A stretch of 9,060 nt of DNA, from assembly GCA_029882335.1 (NCBI GenBank), contig JAOUKW010000153.1:1-9060 (forward strand), written 5' to 3'. The translations under genes and the position numbers were made by a program. Origin of the DNA: Candidatus Heimdallarchaeota archaeon (lineage in GTDB: Archaea > Asgardarchaeota > Heimdallarchaeia > Heimdallarchaeales > Kariarchaeaceae). Each line of letters opens with the position of its first letter. Positions within the stretch are counted from its first letter, which is position 1. The notes beneath the pieces were generated by a model. That model worked only from the letters and a program-made list of their open reading frames with translations. It did not search any database and was not told the origin of the DNA. This document shows, one piece after another, positions 1-6,551 of the stretch.

Positions 1-24
1 ATAGTAATTTTAATTTAGAATACC

Positions 25-40
25 AGTAGTCGCGAATACT
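25..40. repeat. 16-base near-perfect palindrome centred on TCGCGA
   Basis: AGTA at 25-28 mirrors TACT at 37-40 around the central palindrome TCGCGA (30-35). Only the pair 29/36 breaks the symmetry. The GC-rich centre stands out in this AT-rich stretch. It could be an operator for a gene beyond the left edge, but one copy alone does not establish that. Confidence 0.4.
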
Positions 41-105
41 TAGATGATTGCTTAAATAATTAAATAACGCGCAAATCTGACAAAAAATCCAAAGATTCAA
101 AAAGT

Positions 106-154
106 AGTATTTTAGCTGAAAATTGACAAAAACATGAAACCAGCTAAAAATACT
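106..154. repeat. Long imperfect inverted repeat (hairpin candidate)
   Basis: The left arm at 106-118 (AGTATTTTAGCTG) is the reverse complement of the right arm at 141-154 (CAGCTAAAAATACT), apart from one extra A in the right arm. The loop is 22 bases, and T105-A155 adds a further pair. Read on the minus strand, the stem is followed within a few bases by a TTTTT run (positions 103-99), which resembles a terminator, although no minus-strand gene is visible to its right. It could equally be the 3' end structure of an off-window transcript or a protein-binding site. Confidence 0.45.
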
Positions 155-429
155 AATTTGAAATTTATTATTCCAGTCAAAAACTCACTTTTTATATGGT
201 GTTAAAATCAAAAGTAATTTGTTCATCTTAAAATATTTCAATCTAATTTAATGGATTTATTGAAGAAAACTAAAGTGCGCTTAAATCACAATAATTTTAG
301 ATATTCATTTAAATTAAAAATAAGATGTTGTGTATAAATTGAATGTCTAGAGTCCATTTTTCATAGAAATACTGATTATTAAACAGTTTAAACTTATGTC
401 AAATAGACATGATATTATTTCATTAGCGA

Positions 430-438
430 TATATTTAA
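430..438 (+). promoter_or_regulatory. Candidate archaeal TATA box for the nuclease gene
   Basis: TATATTTAA lies about 26 bases upstream of position 460, which would leave a short leader of roughly 24 bases before the GTG at 484. The position and composition fit an archaeal TBP site, but the whole region is AT-rich, so chance matches are likely. Confidence 0.3.
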
Positions 439-482
439 GTCAATTAATTTCAAATTCAACATAATCATTAAAACTCAAGACA

Positions 483-488
483 GGTGAT
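483..488 (+). promoter_or_regulatory. SD-like GGTGAT overlapping the assigned GTG start
   Basis: GGTGAT is an exact complement of the archaeal 16S 3' tail (AUCACC). It overlaps the GTG at 484-486 used as the start of the nuclease gene. If the element works as a ribosome-binding site, translation would begin just downstream at a non-canonical codon in frame, for example ATT at 493, four bases on. If the GTG is the true start, the match is a coincidence. No ATG is available in frame nearby, and an in-frame TAA at 469-471 limits extension upstream. Confidence 0.35.
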
Positions 489-3400
489 TAATATTAAATT
501 TAAAGTAATAATAATTCTAATTTTACTATTCACAAGTTTATCATTATTCTCATCTAGGGGTTCCATAGATGGTGATAACCTCGTAATAACAGAAGTATTT
601 TATGATACTATAGGATGTGATACAGATTGTGAATGGGTAGAAATATACAATCCGACATCAAGGACAATAAAACTTAATGGTTGGTTTTTGGCAGACAATA
701 CAGGAAGCAATCCATTACCTAACTTTTCAGTGGCTGCTGGTGGATATTTTATCTTTGCACGAAATGGAACTCAATTCAATTCAAACTATGGATTTTTACC
801 TGATGATGATTCTATGACTCGTTCATTGGGGAATGCTGGTGATCAATTAAGTCTAATTAATGACAACGGAACGGTTGTTGATTTTGTAGCTTGGGAAGGT
901 GGTGTTTCTGGTGCATATCCATCTTGGACTGTTTCTGCAGTTGATAAATCAATTAGAAGAAAAATGGATACTAATTTTAAGCCAATAGATACTGATAGCA
1001 ATAATGATTGGGAAAACAGTGGAACTACTGGTGATCCTAATTCTGGTTATGGAGGAACTGGTGATACAGAATCACCTGTTGTTACGATAACAAATCCCAC
1101 TTCAACCGTGGTTGCTGGAACCTTGTCAATTGGTTGTTCAGCAACAGATAATTCTGGTTCTACTACGACTTATGAGATTAAGATTGATGGAATATCAAAA
1201 TCCAATTCTAGTACATATTCTTGGGATACGTCATTATATAATGATGGCTCACATATAATAAAATGTGAGGTCAATGATTCTTCATCAAACCTTGGATTTG
1301 AAGAAAAAGTAGTGGTCGTTGACAATTCTCCTACGTCTGATTTAATTAAAGTATATTTTAATGATCCGCTGGCAGGTGTGCCACAGATGGCTAATCCATC
1401 TGCACAAGCTGGTAATTTATCCTTGGGTCTTACCACTTTACTCGATTCTGCTAATTCTACCATTTATGCTTCTCTCTATCATATTGGATGGGAACCAGTT
1501 ATTGATAGTTTGATTGCTGCTTATAATAGAAGTGTAACCGTGAAACTGGCAGTTGATCTAGAAAGTATTGATGATTTTCAATCACTCATTGATGCTGGTA
1601 TTTCAGTAACTGGTGTAAATGCATCTTCCTATATCATGCATAATAAATTCTATGTGGTTGATGGAGAGTACGTTTTTACGGGATCATGGAACCCAACTGT
1701 TACAGGGACCATTTTCAATGCAAATGATGGAATCCAAATAAAAAGCATAGAAGTTGCTAATGCTTATACCGCAGAATTTAATCAATTATTTGCTGGCATT
1801 AAAGGAAAGAGTAAAATTGATAATAATGATGAGATAATGAAAGCAGGTTCGATTACTGTTGAAGTGTATTTCGCTCCAAAAGACACAGGAAGAGATCGAT
1901 TAATCGAATTGATTGACTCAGCAAATACTTCAATTCATCTATCTCTATTTTACTTTACTGATAATAATATTTTTGCAGCAATTGAAAGAGCAAAAAACAG
2001 AAGTGTTACAATAAAAGGAGTGTTTGATCTTAGAGGTTGGGAAAATTCAGGGTCTGAATCTGATGATGTAATCGCTTGGGGTTTTGGTATTGTAGATGCT
2101 TTGCCTGGTGTTAATCATCATAAATTTGGAGTAATAGATGGGAAAATAGTTTGGACTGGTAGTACTAATTGGAGTGCTGCTGGGTTTGAAGATAATGATG
2201 AAAACAGTGTTGTGGTACACAGTACTAGGGTGGCTGCAGCTTACATTCAAAGAACAGAAGAATTATATGATGACGCTTCTTCTTATGATGCTTCAACTAC
2301 TGCAGCTCCTAGAATTGTTACTAAACATTATAAACCAAGCACAGGTAGTAACTTAATCACTTGGAGACCTCGAATGAATGGTAATATGGCATCACCAACA
2401 GTTGAGAAATATTTAGTTTGGAGATGGAATACCACTTTGAATACATTTGAATTACTAGCTGAATTAAATTGGGCATATGGGTATTATTATGATTCGAATA
2501 TTAGTTATAACACAACCTATTATTACTGTGTTAGTTCTGTAGCGTTTGATGGAACTGAATCTGGTTGTTCAGCAGAATATGCACAGATAAAGTACACTGC
2601 TACAAGTGGCTCTCAACCTACTCTTTACCCAGCATCTGGGCATCTCTCCAATTTTGCTACAGAAACAACTAATCCAGTTGTATCTATTCAGAATCCAACT
2701 AATACAGAAACAGTATCTGGATTTGTAGATATCACGTTTACTGCGGACGACAAATCCTATATCAATACGTGGGAGGTTTATATCAATGGTATATTGAAAA
2801 CATCAGACAGTCATTATCAATGGGATAGCACCGCAATAGCTGATGGATCATATACAATTATGGCTAAAGCTAGAGATACTGCAGGGAATTGGGGGCAGCA
2901 TTCAATTACGGTATCTGTTGACAATTCTGCATATTTGCCTCCAATGTCCCCGTCATTAAACACTTTTAAGTTTGCCACTTATAATATTGAGAATTCTGGT
3001 TTAAATCCAAATTATATTAATGTACTCAAAGAAGAAAATCCAGATGTTTTTGTATTAGTAGAAACAGGTTTAATGGAAGATAATGGTAATGCTTCTTTAA
3101 ATGTATTACTTGTAGAGTTGAATGAATATTTCAATAATGAAGTCCCATATCAATTTGTAACTACCATTGGACAACCTTATGGTACGACAGGTTTGGCTAT
3201 TTTTAGTCGATTTGAAATCCTCAATGCTTTGCTTATTCCAATTGTTACTTTAGATTCTGGGTTGAATTTTGATGTATCTCATGATTTTCTTTCCGCGGAA
3301 ATTGCCATTGGTAATAATTCAATTTTTGTAATAGGATCTCACTTAAAGGCTTTACCCAATTCAAGTAATGAATTAAAAAGAGAATTGGCCCAAGAGGGAA

Positions 3401-3615
3401 TATTGAACTATATGGATAGTCTTGGGACTAGTACAAATATTATCTATGCTGGTGATTTAAATTCCTATTCTCCAGTAGATATTGGGTCACTTGCTCCAAC
3501 TAATCCAACTCTAGGTTATGGACCTGTAAATATGACTCTTAATGGAAATCATACAGAAGTCCTGTTAATCATACTTATACTGATGTGTATCGATATTTAC
3601 ATCCAAGTACCTTAG
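484..3615 (+). CDS. Secreted multidomain nuclease, N-terminal part (lamin tail, Ig, two PLD domains, EEP domain start)
   Basis: This is the first 1043 residues of an exported nuclease interrupted by a frameshift near 3560. A signal peptide (lysine-containing N-terminus, hydrophobic stretch about 8-22) is followed by a lamin tail domain (about 33-138), an Ig-like domain (about 194-281, with C218 and C261 placed as a typical disulfide), a PLD domain (about 286-435) with HxKx4D at H386-K388-D393, and a second PLD domain (about 460-605) with H545-K547-D552, each followed by GS(x)N. Next come an Fn3-like stretch (about 625-715), a second Ig-like domain (about 735-815) and the start of an EEP domain. 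EEP residues visible here are N834 (TYNIEN), E860 (LVET), H953 (GSHLKA), D991 and N993 (GDLN). PLD and EEP domains both hydrolyse phosphodiesters, so extracellular nucleic acid is the likely substrate; phospholipid is an alternative. The last 18 or so residues are an out-of-frame tail. Many N-x-S/T sequons fit a glycosylated exoprotein. The start is GTG, with no ATG nearby in frame. Confidence 0.88.
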   Translation: MINIKFKVIIILILLFTSLSLFSSRGSIDGDNLVITEVFYDTIGCDTDCEWVEIYNPTSRTIKLNGWFLADNTGSNPLPNFSVAAGGYFIFARNGTQFNSNYGFLPDDDSMTRSLGNAGDQLSLINDNGTVVDFVAWEGGVSGAYPSWTVSAVDKSIRRKMDTNFKPIDTDSNNDWENSGTTGDPNSGYGGTGDTESPVVTITNPTSTVVAGTLSIGCSATDNSGSTTTYEIKIDGISKSNSSTYSWDTSLYNDGSHIIKCEVNDSSSNLGFEEKVVVVDNSPTSDLIKVYFNDPLAGVPQMANPSAQAGNLSLGLTTLLDSANSTIYASLYHIGWEPVIDSLIAAYNRSVTVKLAVDLESIDDFQSLIDAGISVTGVNASSYIMHNKFYVVDGEYVFTGSWNPTVTGTIFNANDGIQIKSIEVANAYTAEFNQLFAGIKGKSKIDNNDEIMKAGSITVEVYFAPKDTGRDRLIELIDSANTSIHLSLFYFTDNNIFAAIERAKNRSVTIKGVFDLRGWENSGSESDDVIAWGFGIVDALPGVNHHKFGVIDGKIVWTGSTNWSAAGFEDNDENSVVVHSTRVAAAYIQRTEELYDDASSYDASTTAAPRIVTKHYKPSTGSNLITWRPRMNGNMASPTVEKYLVWRWNTTLNTFELLAELNWAYGYYYDSNISYNTTYYYCVSSVAFDGTESGCSAEYAQIKYTATSGSQPTLYPASGHLSNFATETTNPVVSIQNPTNTETVSGFVDITFTADDKSYINTWEVYINGILKTSDSHYQWDSTAIADGSYTIMAKARDTAGNWGQHSITVSVDNSAYLPPMSPSLNTFKFATYNIENSGLNPNYINVLKEENPDVFVLVETGLMEDNGNASLNVLLVELNEYFNNEVPYQFVTTIGQPYGTTGLAIFSRFEILNALLIPIVTLDSGLNFDVSHDFLSAEIAIGNNSIFVIGSHLKALPNSSNELKRELAQEGILNYMDSLGTSTNIIYAGDLNSYSPVDIGSLAPTNPTLGYGPVNMTLNGNHTEVLLIILILMCIDIYIQVP
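3556..3566 (+). other. Frameshift site joining the two nuclease fragments
   Basis: The upstream frame reads sensibly to about codon GTC at 3559 and then gives a leucine/isoleucine-rich nonsense tail to TAG at 3613. The other frame is closed by TAA at 3540-3542 but from 3561 reads PVNHTYTDVYRYLHP, which runs into the expected C-terminal half of an EEP domain. Adding one base near 3560 (for example CCC in place of CC) gives EV-PVNHTYTDVY and a continuous 1349-residue protein. No slippery heptamer is visible, so an assembly error or a real one-base deletion is more likely than programmed frameshifting. Confidence 0.8.
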
Positions 3616-4532
3616 GGTATACTTACAATACAACACCATATGAGGCAAGAATTGATTTTATCATAATTAATTCTAACCTATTGGGTTTGTTAAGTTCATC
3701 TTCGGTGGGTGATACGGCAAATGCAAGTGTTGGGTCTGATCATTACTTAGTAGATTTGACATTAGACTTATCTGGATGGTCAACAGCGGATACTATGCCC
3801 CCTACTCAGGTTACTGGAATTTCGGGGATATCTACTGGGTCAACTACAACTTATTTATCATGGTCTGCAAATTCAGAATCTGATTTATCCAGCTATAGTA
3901 TTTATAGAAATGGCTCATTAATTGCACAAACAACGTCAACTAGTTATAACGACAGTGGGCTTGTTGCATCAACTACCTATTCATATAAAGTATCTGCCAC
4001 TGATACCAGTGGGAATGAAGGATTAAATTCAACAGAATTAATACTAACGACAAATTCTACAACACCTTCCTCTGTTACTAAGATTATCCTATCGGAAGTA
4101 TTCTATGATACACCAGGTACAGATAGTTTAGAAGAATGGATTGAAATTTACAATGCTGGAACAACAATAGTAAATATATCATACTGGACTCTAAGAGATA
4201 ATACTGGTACTTATACAATTGCAAATGGGACATTTATCGCACCTGGTGAATATTTGATATTTGCTAGATCATCATCTGGTTTTATTGCTTTATATGGATT
4301 TTCTGCTAATTTTACAGATTTGAATTTAAGTTTAAGTAATTCTGGTGATAAAGTATCTCTACATGATGCAAACGGAACAGAAGTAGATTTTGTTGCATGG
4401 GAAAACTTTGTTACAGGTTGGAACATAAATGCATCAACAGGTAATTCAATTGCAAGGATTGATATAACAACTGATTCTGATTCAGTTTCTGATTGGACTA
4501 CTGTTTCATCTAATGGGTCCCCTGGTGGTTAG
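3585..4532 (+). CDS. Secreted multidomain nuclease, C-terminal part (EEP domain end, Fn3, second lamin tail domain)
   Basis: This is the downstream part of the same nuclease. The true coding frame can be followed back to about 3561, so the GTG at 3585 is only the first start-like codon after the break and probably not a real start. No SD or signal peptide precedes it. It supplies the rest of the EEP active site: RIDF (D24 of this fragment, nt 3654) and SDH (D52-H53, nt 3738-3743), the classical C-terminal Asp/His pair of DNase I-like enzymes. An Fn3 domain follows (about 71-157), then a second lamin tail domain (about 166-275) with the same EVFYDT...EEWIEIYN opening and VDFVAWEN ending as the N-terminal copy. 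The chain ends in a glycine-rich tail with no membrane anchor, so the protein is probably released or bound non-covalently. Alone, this fragment could be neither exported nor active. Confidence 0.85.
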   Translation: MYRYLHPSTLGYTYNTTPYEARIDFIIINSNLLGLLSSSSVGDTANASVGSDHYLVDLTLDLSGWSTADTMPPTQVTGISGISTGSTTTYLSWSANSESDLSSYSIYRNGSLIAQTTSTSYNDSGLVASTTYSYKVSATDTSGNEGLNSTELILTTNSTTPSSVTKIILSEVFYDTPGTDSLEEWIEIYNAGTTIVNISYWTLRDNTGTYTIANGTFIAPGEYLIFARSSSGFIALYGFSANFTDLNLSLSNSGDKVSLHDANGTEVDFVAWENFVTGWNINASTGNSIARIDITTDSDSVSDWTTVSSNGSPGG

Positions 4533-4537
4533 TGACA

Positions 4538-4581
4538 TATTTTTATGGAGGGTGTTGAATAATTATAATTTGACACACCTT
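4538..4581 (+). terminator. Candidate terminator after the nuclease gene
   Basis: Just past the stop codon lies a T-rich run (ATATTTTTAT, about 4537-4546), the usual archaeal termination signal. It is followed by a stem pairing AGGGTGT (4549-4555) with ACACCTT (4575-4581), including one G-T pair, around a loop containing the perfect palindrome AATTATAATT (4561-4570). No U-run follows the stem, so the upstream T-run is the stronger signal. Confidence 0.35.
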
Positions 4582-5051
4582 ATCAATACAAAAATAATTT
4601 TACCCATATATTTAGAATAATTTATAAAATCAATTATTTGTTAAACCCTATTATAAATATTTAATCTAATGGAAACCAAATCTAGCTATATTCATCATAG
4701 ATAAGTAAAATTTCTACCTGAAATACTAATATATCTGTAAATACTACTCTATCAAATATTTCTACCAATTGAATAAGTGATATTAATGATATTAATAAAA
4801 AAATGTTATCCTGTGGTTGAATACACTCAAAATTTAATTTCATTCTGTCCTGTTTCGTCAAATATTTACAATATAATTAATCGACAATATAAAATAACAA
4901 TAAATAATTGCGGTGTGTTGGTATTATTAAAACACTTTTACCGAGTTTGTAACTTAAATAAAGTGAATTCTAGTGCATTCATTGGATTTCCTGCTCGTTT
5001 TTGTGAATGATAAATTTATTATTAATTACTATTTTATTAATTTATGAAAAT

Positions 5052-5128
5052 TGAATATAATTCATTGTAACATAATTTGAATAATATTCAGAAATAATAA
5101 AATTTAAATATGTTTGTGAATGTTTCAC
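5052..5128. promoter_or_regulatory. Cluster of three TGAA/TTCA dyads (possible operator)
   Basis: Three inverted repeats lie within 77 bases: TGAAT-ATA-ATTCA (5052-5064), TGAAT-AAT-ATTCA (5078-5090) and GTGAA-TGT-TTCAC (5116-5128). The first two are perfect 13-base dyads with three-base spacers. The third is also a perfect 5-3-5 dyad on the same TGAA/TTCA core. The last lies between the candidate TATA box and the predicted transcription start, where an archaeal repressor would block initiation. A looser copy (TGAAT, 8-base gap, ATTCA) lies at 4964-4981. Regulation is inferred; TGAAT is common in AT-rich DNA. Confidence 0.35.
5100..5110 (+). promoter_or_regulatory. Candidate TATA box for the repeat-protein gene
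   Basis: AAATTTAAATA is centred near 5105, predicting transcription from about 5131 and a leader of about 30 bases that includes the SD at 5151-5156. The match to an archaeal TATA element is fair; AT-rich background lowers certainty. Confidence 0.35.
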
Positions 5129-5150
5129 GATAGACATAAATATCCAATAT

Positions 5151-5156
5151 GGTGAT
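5151..5156 (+). promoter_or_regulatory. Strong SD (GGTGAT) fixing the start at 5163
   Basis: GGTGAT exactly complements the archaeal 16S tail and sits six bases before ATG 5163. This favours that codon over the in-frame ATG at 5184. Confidence 0.7.
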
Positions 5157-5162
5157 AAAAGT

Positions 5163-6551
5163 ATGACTAATAATAACAAAATAATGAAAAAAACATTGAA
5201 AATGCGTTTAATTCAATTGTTTGTTCTAGGTATATTAATATCTTTGACGAGCAATAACTCATTGGTCAATGCTTCTGCAAGCCATCCTTTATTGAATGGT
5301 AATTTCGAATCTGGAGTTTTATCTCCTTGGACAACAAATCCAACATACCCATCTGGAGTAACTAGCAATTCATGGCATGTGTATGAAGGAACTTATGGTT
5401 TAGCACTTTACAGGTATATATCTTCCACATTTTATAAATCATATGTGGAACAATCAATTAATTACGATGTAGATAAAGTCAACAGTATTGTGTTTTATAT
5501 GAGGGCTTATGTTGATGTTAAGGTAACAGTATCATACTCAGATGGTACAACAACACCAGTCACTTTTACTGCAAATGGTGCTTGGGGGATTCAATCTATA
5601 TCACAAAGCCAATTGTCTGCAGGAAAAATAATTACAAAGATTCGATTTGAAACATTATCAAATTCTGTTAATGGAACTGCCATCGATGGAATTGCTGTAA
5701 ATACACTATATCTAAAAAATGGTGATTTCGAATCTGGAGTTTTATCTCCTTGGACAACAAATCCAACATATCCGTCTGGAGTAACTAGTAATTCTTGGCA
5801 CGTGTATGAAGGAACTTATGGTTTAGCACTTTACCGGTATATCTCTTCCACATTTTATAAATCGTATGTGGAACAATCAATTAATTATATGGTTGATGAA
5901 GTTAATAGCATTAGTTTTTATATGAGGGCCTATGTGGATGTTAAGGTGACAGTGACATATTCAGATGGTTCAACAACACCAATCACATTCACGGCCAATG
6001 GAGCATGGGGTGCTCAATCGATATCACAAAGTCAGTTGTCCGCTGGCAAAATAATTACCAAGATCCGATTTGAAACATTGTCAAATTCTGTTAATGGAAC
6101 TGCCATTGATGGGATTAACATAAATACATTGTTTTTAATGAATGGAAACTTTGAATTGGGATCTTTATCTCATTGGAATACAAATCCTACATATCCTTCT
6201 TCGATTACAAGTAATGCATGGCACGTGTATGAGGGAACGTATGGTTTAGCATTGTATCGGTATATTGGTACTACATTTTATAAATCATATATTGAACAAT
6301 CCATTAATTGCGATGTTGATATGATGAGTAGTATAGACTTCTTTCTAAAAAACTATGTTGAAGTTAAAGTAACTATTACTTACATCGATGGGTCGACAAC
6401 CCAAATCAACTATAGTGCAAATTATGGATGGCAAGGTAAATCTATTTCCTCTGCACAATTATCTGCTGGAAATACTATTGTAAAGATAAAATTTGAAACT
6501 ACCATAAATTCTCCTAATGGAACTGCAATCGATGGAATATCAATCAATTAA
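5163..6551 (+). CDS. Secreted protein of three tandem carbohydrate-binding-like modules
   Basis: This 462-residue protein has a basic N-terminus and hydrophobic segment (about 14-30), a likely signal peptide ending near residues 36-38 (VNASAS). The remainder is three copies of one module at 45-185, 186-326 and 327-462, each opening with NGxFE(S/L)GxLSxW and closing with NGTAIDGI. That opening and the aromatic, beta-rich composition resemble galactose-binding-like jelly-roll modules such as CBM4/9-type or DUF642-type domains; this is family resemblance by eye. No catalytic motif, membrane anchor or sorting signal is seen, so it probably acts outside the cell as a multivalent binder, with sugar polymer or glycoprotein as possible ligand. 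The gene has its own TATA box and SD, so it is probably transcribed separately from the nuclease. An S-layer-associated structural protein is an alternative. Confidence 0.85.
   Translation: MTNNNKIMKKTLKMRLIQLFVLGILISLTSNNSLVNASASHPLLNGNFESGVLSPWTTNPTYPSGVTSNSWHVYEGTYGLALYRYISSTFYKSYVEQSINYDVDKVNSIVFYMRAYVDVKVTVSYSDGTTTPVTFTANGAWGIQSISQSQLSAGKIITKIRFETLSNSVNGTAIDGIAVNTLYLKNGDFESGVLSPWTTNPTYPSGVTSNSWHVYEGTYGLALYRYISSTFYKSYVEQSINYMVDEVNSISFYMRAYVDVKVTVTYSDGSTTPITFTANGAWGAQSISQSQLSAGKIITKIRFETLSNSVNGTAIDGININTLFLMNGNFELGSLSHWNTNPTYPSSITSNAWHVYEGTYGLALYRYIGTTFYKSYIEQSINCDVDMMSSIDFFLKNYVEVKVTITYIDGSTTQINYSANYGWQGKSISSAQLSAGNTIVKIKFETTINSPNGTAIDGISIN
5295..5717 (+). repeat. Tandem module repeat 1 (423 bp)
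   Basis: First copy of the 141-codon module, from NGNFE to TLYLK. By eye it differs from copy 2 at about 12 of 141 residues, and the first 56 residues differ at only one. DNA differences in that part are mostly synonymous third-position changes. Confidence 0.9.
5718..6140 (+). repeat. Tandem module repeat 2 (423 bp)
   Basis: Second copy, from NGDFE to TLFLM, exactly 423 bp after the first and in the same frame. It is much closer to copy 1 than to copy 3, which suggests that copies 1 and 2 arose by the more recent duplication or have been homogenised by gene conversion. Confidence 0.9.
6141..6548 (+). repeat. Tandem module repeat 3 (408 bp, diverged, C-terminal)
   Basis: Third copy, from NGNFELG to DGISIN, starting exactly 423 bp after copy 2 and ending five codons short of the full period because the linker to a next copy is absent. 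The block WHVYEGTYGLALYRYI is conserved in all three, while the second half has diverged (for example FFLKNYVEVKVTITY), so it is probably the oldest split. Confidence 0.88.

Larger units (their letters stand above)
1..483. other. Gene-free region upstream of the large nuclease gene
   Basis: No reading frame of convincing length or composition is present on either strand, and I see no tRNA or rRNA. The sequence is very AT-rich with many stops in all frames. What it does hold is a 16-base near-palindrome at 25-40, a long imperfect inverted repeat at 106-154, and a candidate TATA box at 430-438 ahead of the nuclease gene. At nearly 500 bases it is long for a simple archaeal promoter region, so a small RNA or regulatory sites serving an off-window gene are possible, but nothing shows this directly. 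Confidence 0.6.
4533..5162. other. Gene-free 630-base region between the nuclease and the repeat-protein gene
   Basis: I see no supported gene here. A GTG-initiated open stretch at 4777-5010 has no SD, no recognisable domain and a sequence unlike its neighbours, so I do not call it. The left end holds a T-run and hairpin suited to transcript termination. The right third holds several TGAAT/ATTCA dyads, a TATA-like element and an SD for the next gene. A 10-base direct repeat (TTTGTGAATG) occurs at 5000-5009 and 5113-5122. Confidence 0.6.

Noticed and set aside
1..483. tRNA or other structured RNA gene in the left flank
   Set aside because: No cloverleaf arms, T-loop motif or GC-rich stems were found. 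Archaeal structural RNAs would normally stand out as GC-rich islands here.
1170..1463. Minus-strand open frame of 97 codons inside the nuclease gene
   Set aside because: It lies opposite well-supported Ig-like and PLD coding sequence and shows no domain or start signal of its own.
2047..2356. Overlapping open frames on both strands within the second PLD domain
   Set aside because: The plus-strand one is a low-complexity leucine/methionine string and the minus-strand one has no features; both are shadows of the HKD-containing frame.
3543..3612. Programmed -1 ribosomal frameshift in the nuclease gene
   Set aside because: No X-XXY-YYZ slippery heptamer is present in the interval where the two frames overlap, and a simple one-base loss in a short C-run explains the break.
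4211..4426. Minus-strand open frame opposite the second lamin tail domain
   Set aside because: The plus-strand frame has a clear conserved domain; the opposite frame has no support.
4777..5010. Open frame of 77 codons beginning with GTG
   Set aside because: It has no SD, no domain I recognise and unusual composition, and it overlaps a regulatory-looking region. It is open longer than expected in AT-rich DNA, so a gene remnant cannot be excluded, but nothing positive supports it.
5295..6548. Possible CRISPR-like or mobile-element repeats
   Set aside because: The period is 423 bp, in frame and fully coding, with mostly synonymous differences between copies 1 and 2. This is protein domain duplication, not a short-repeat array.
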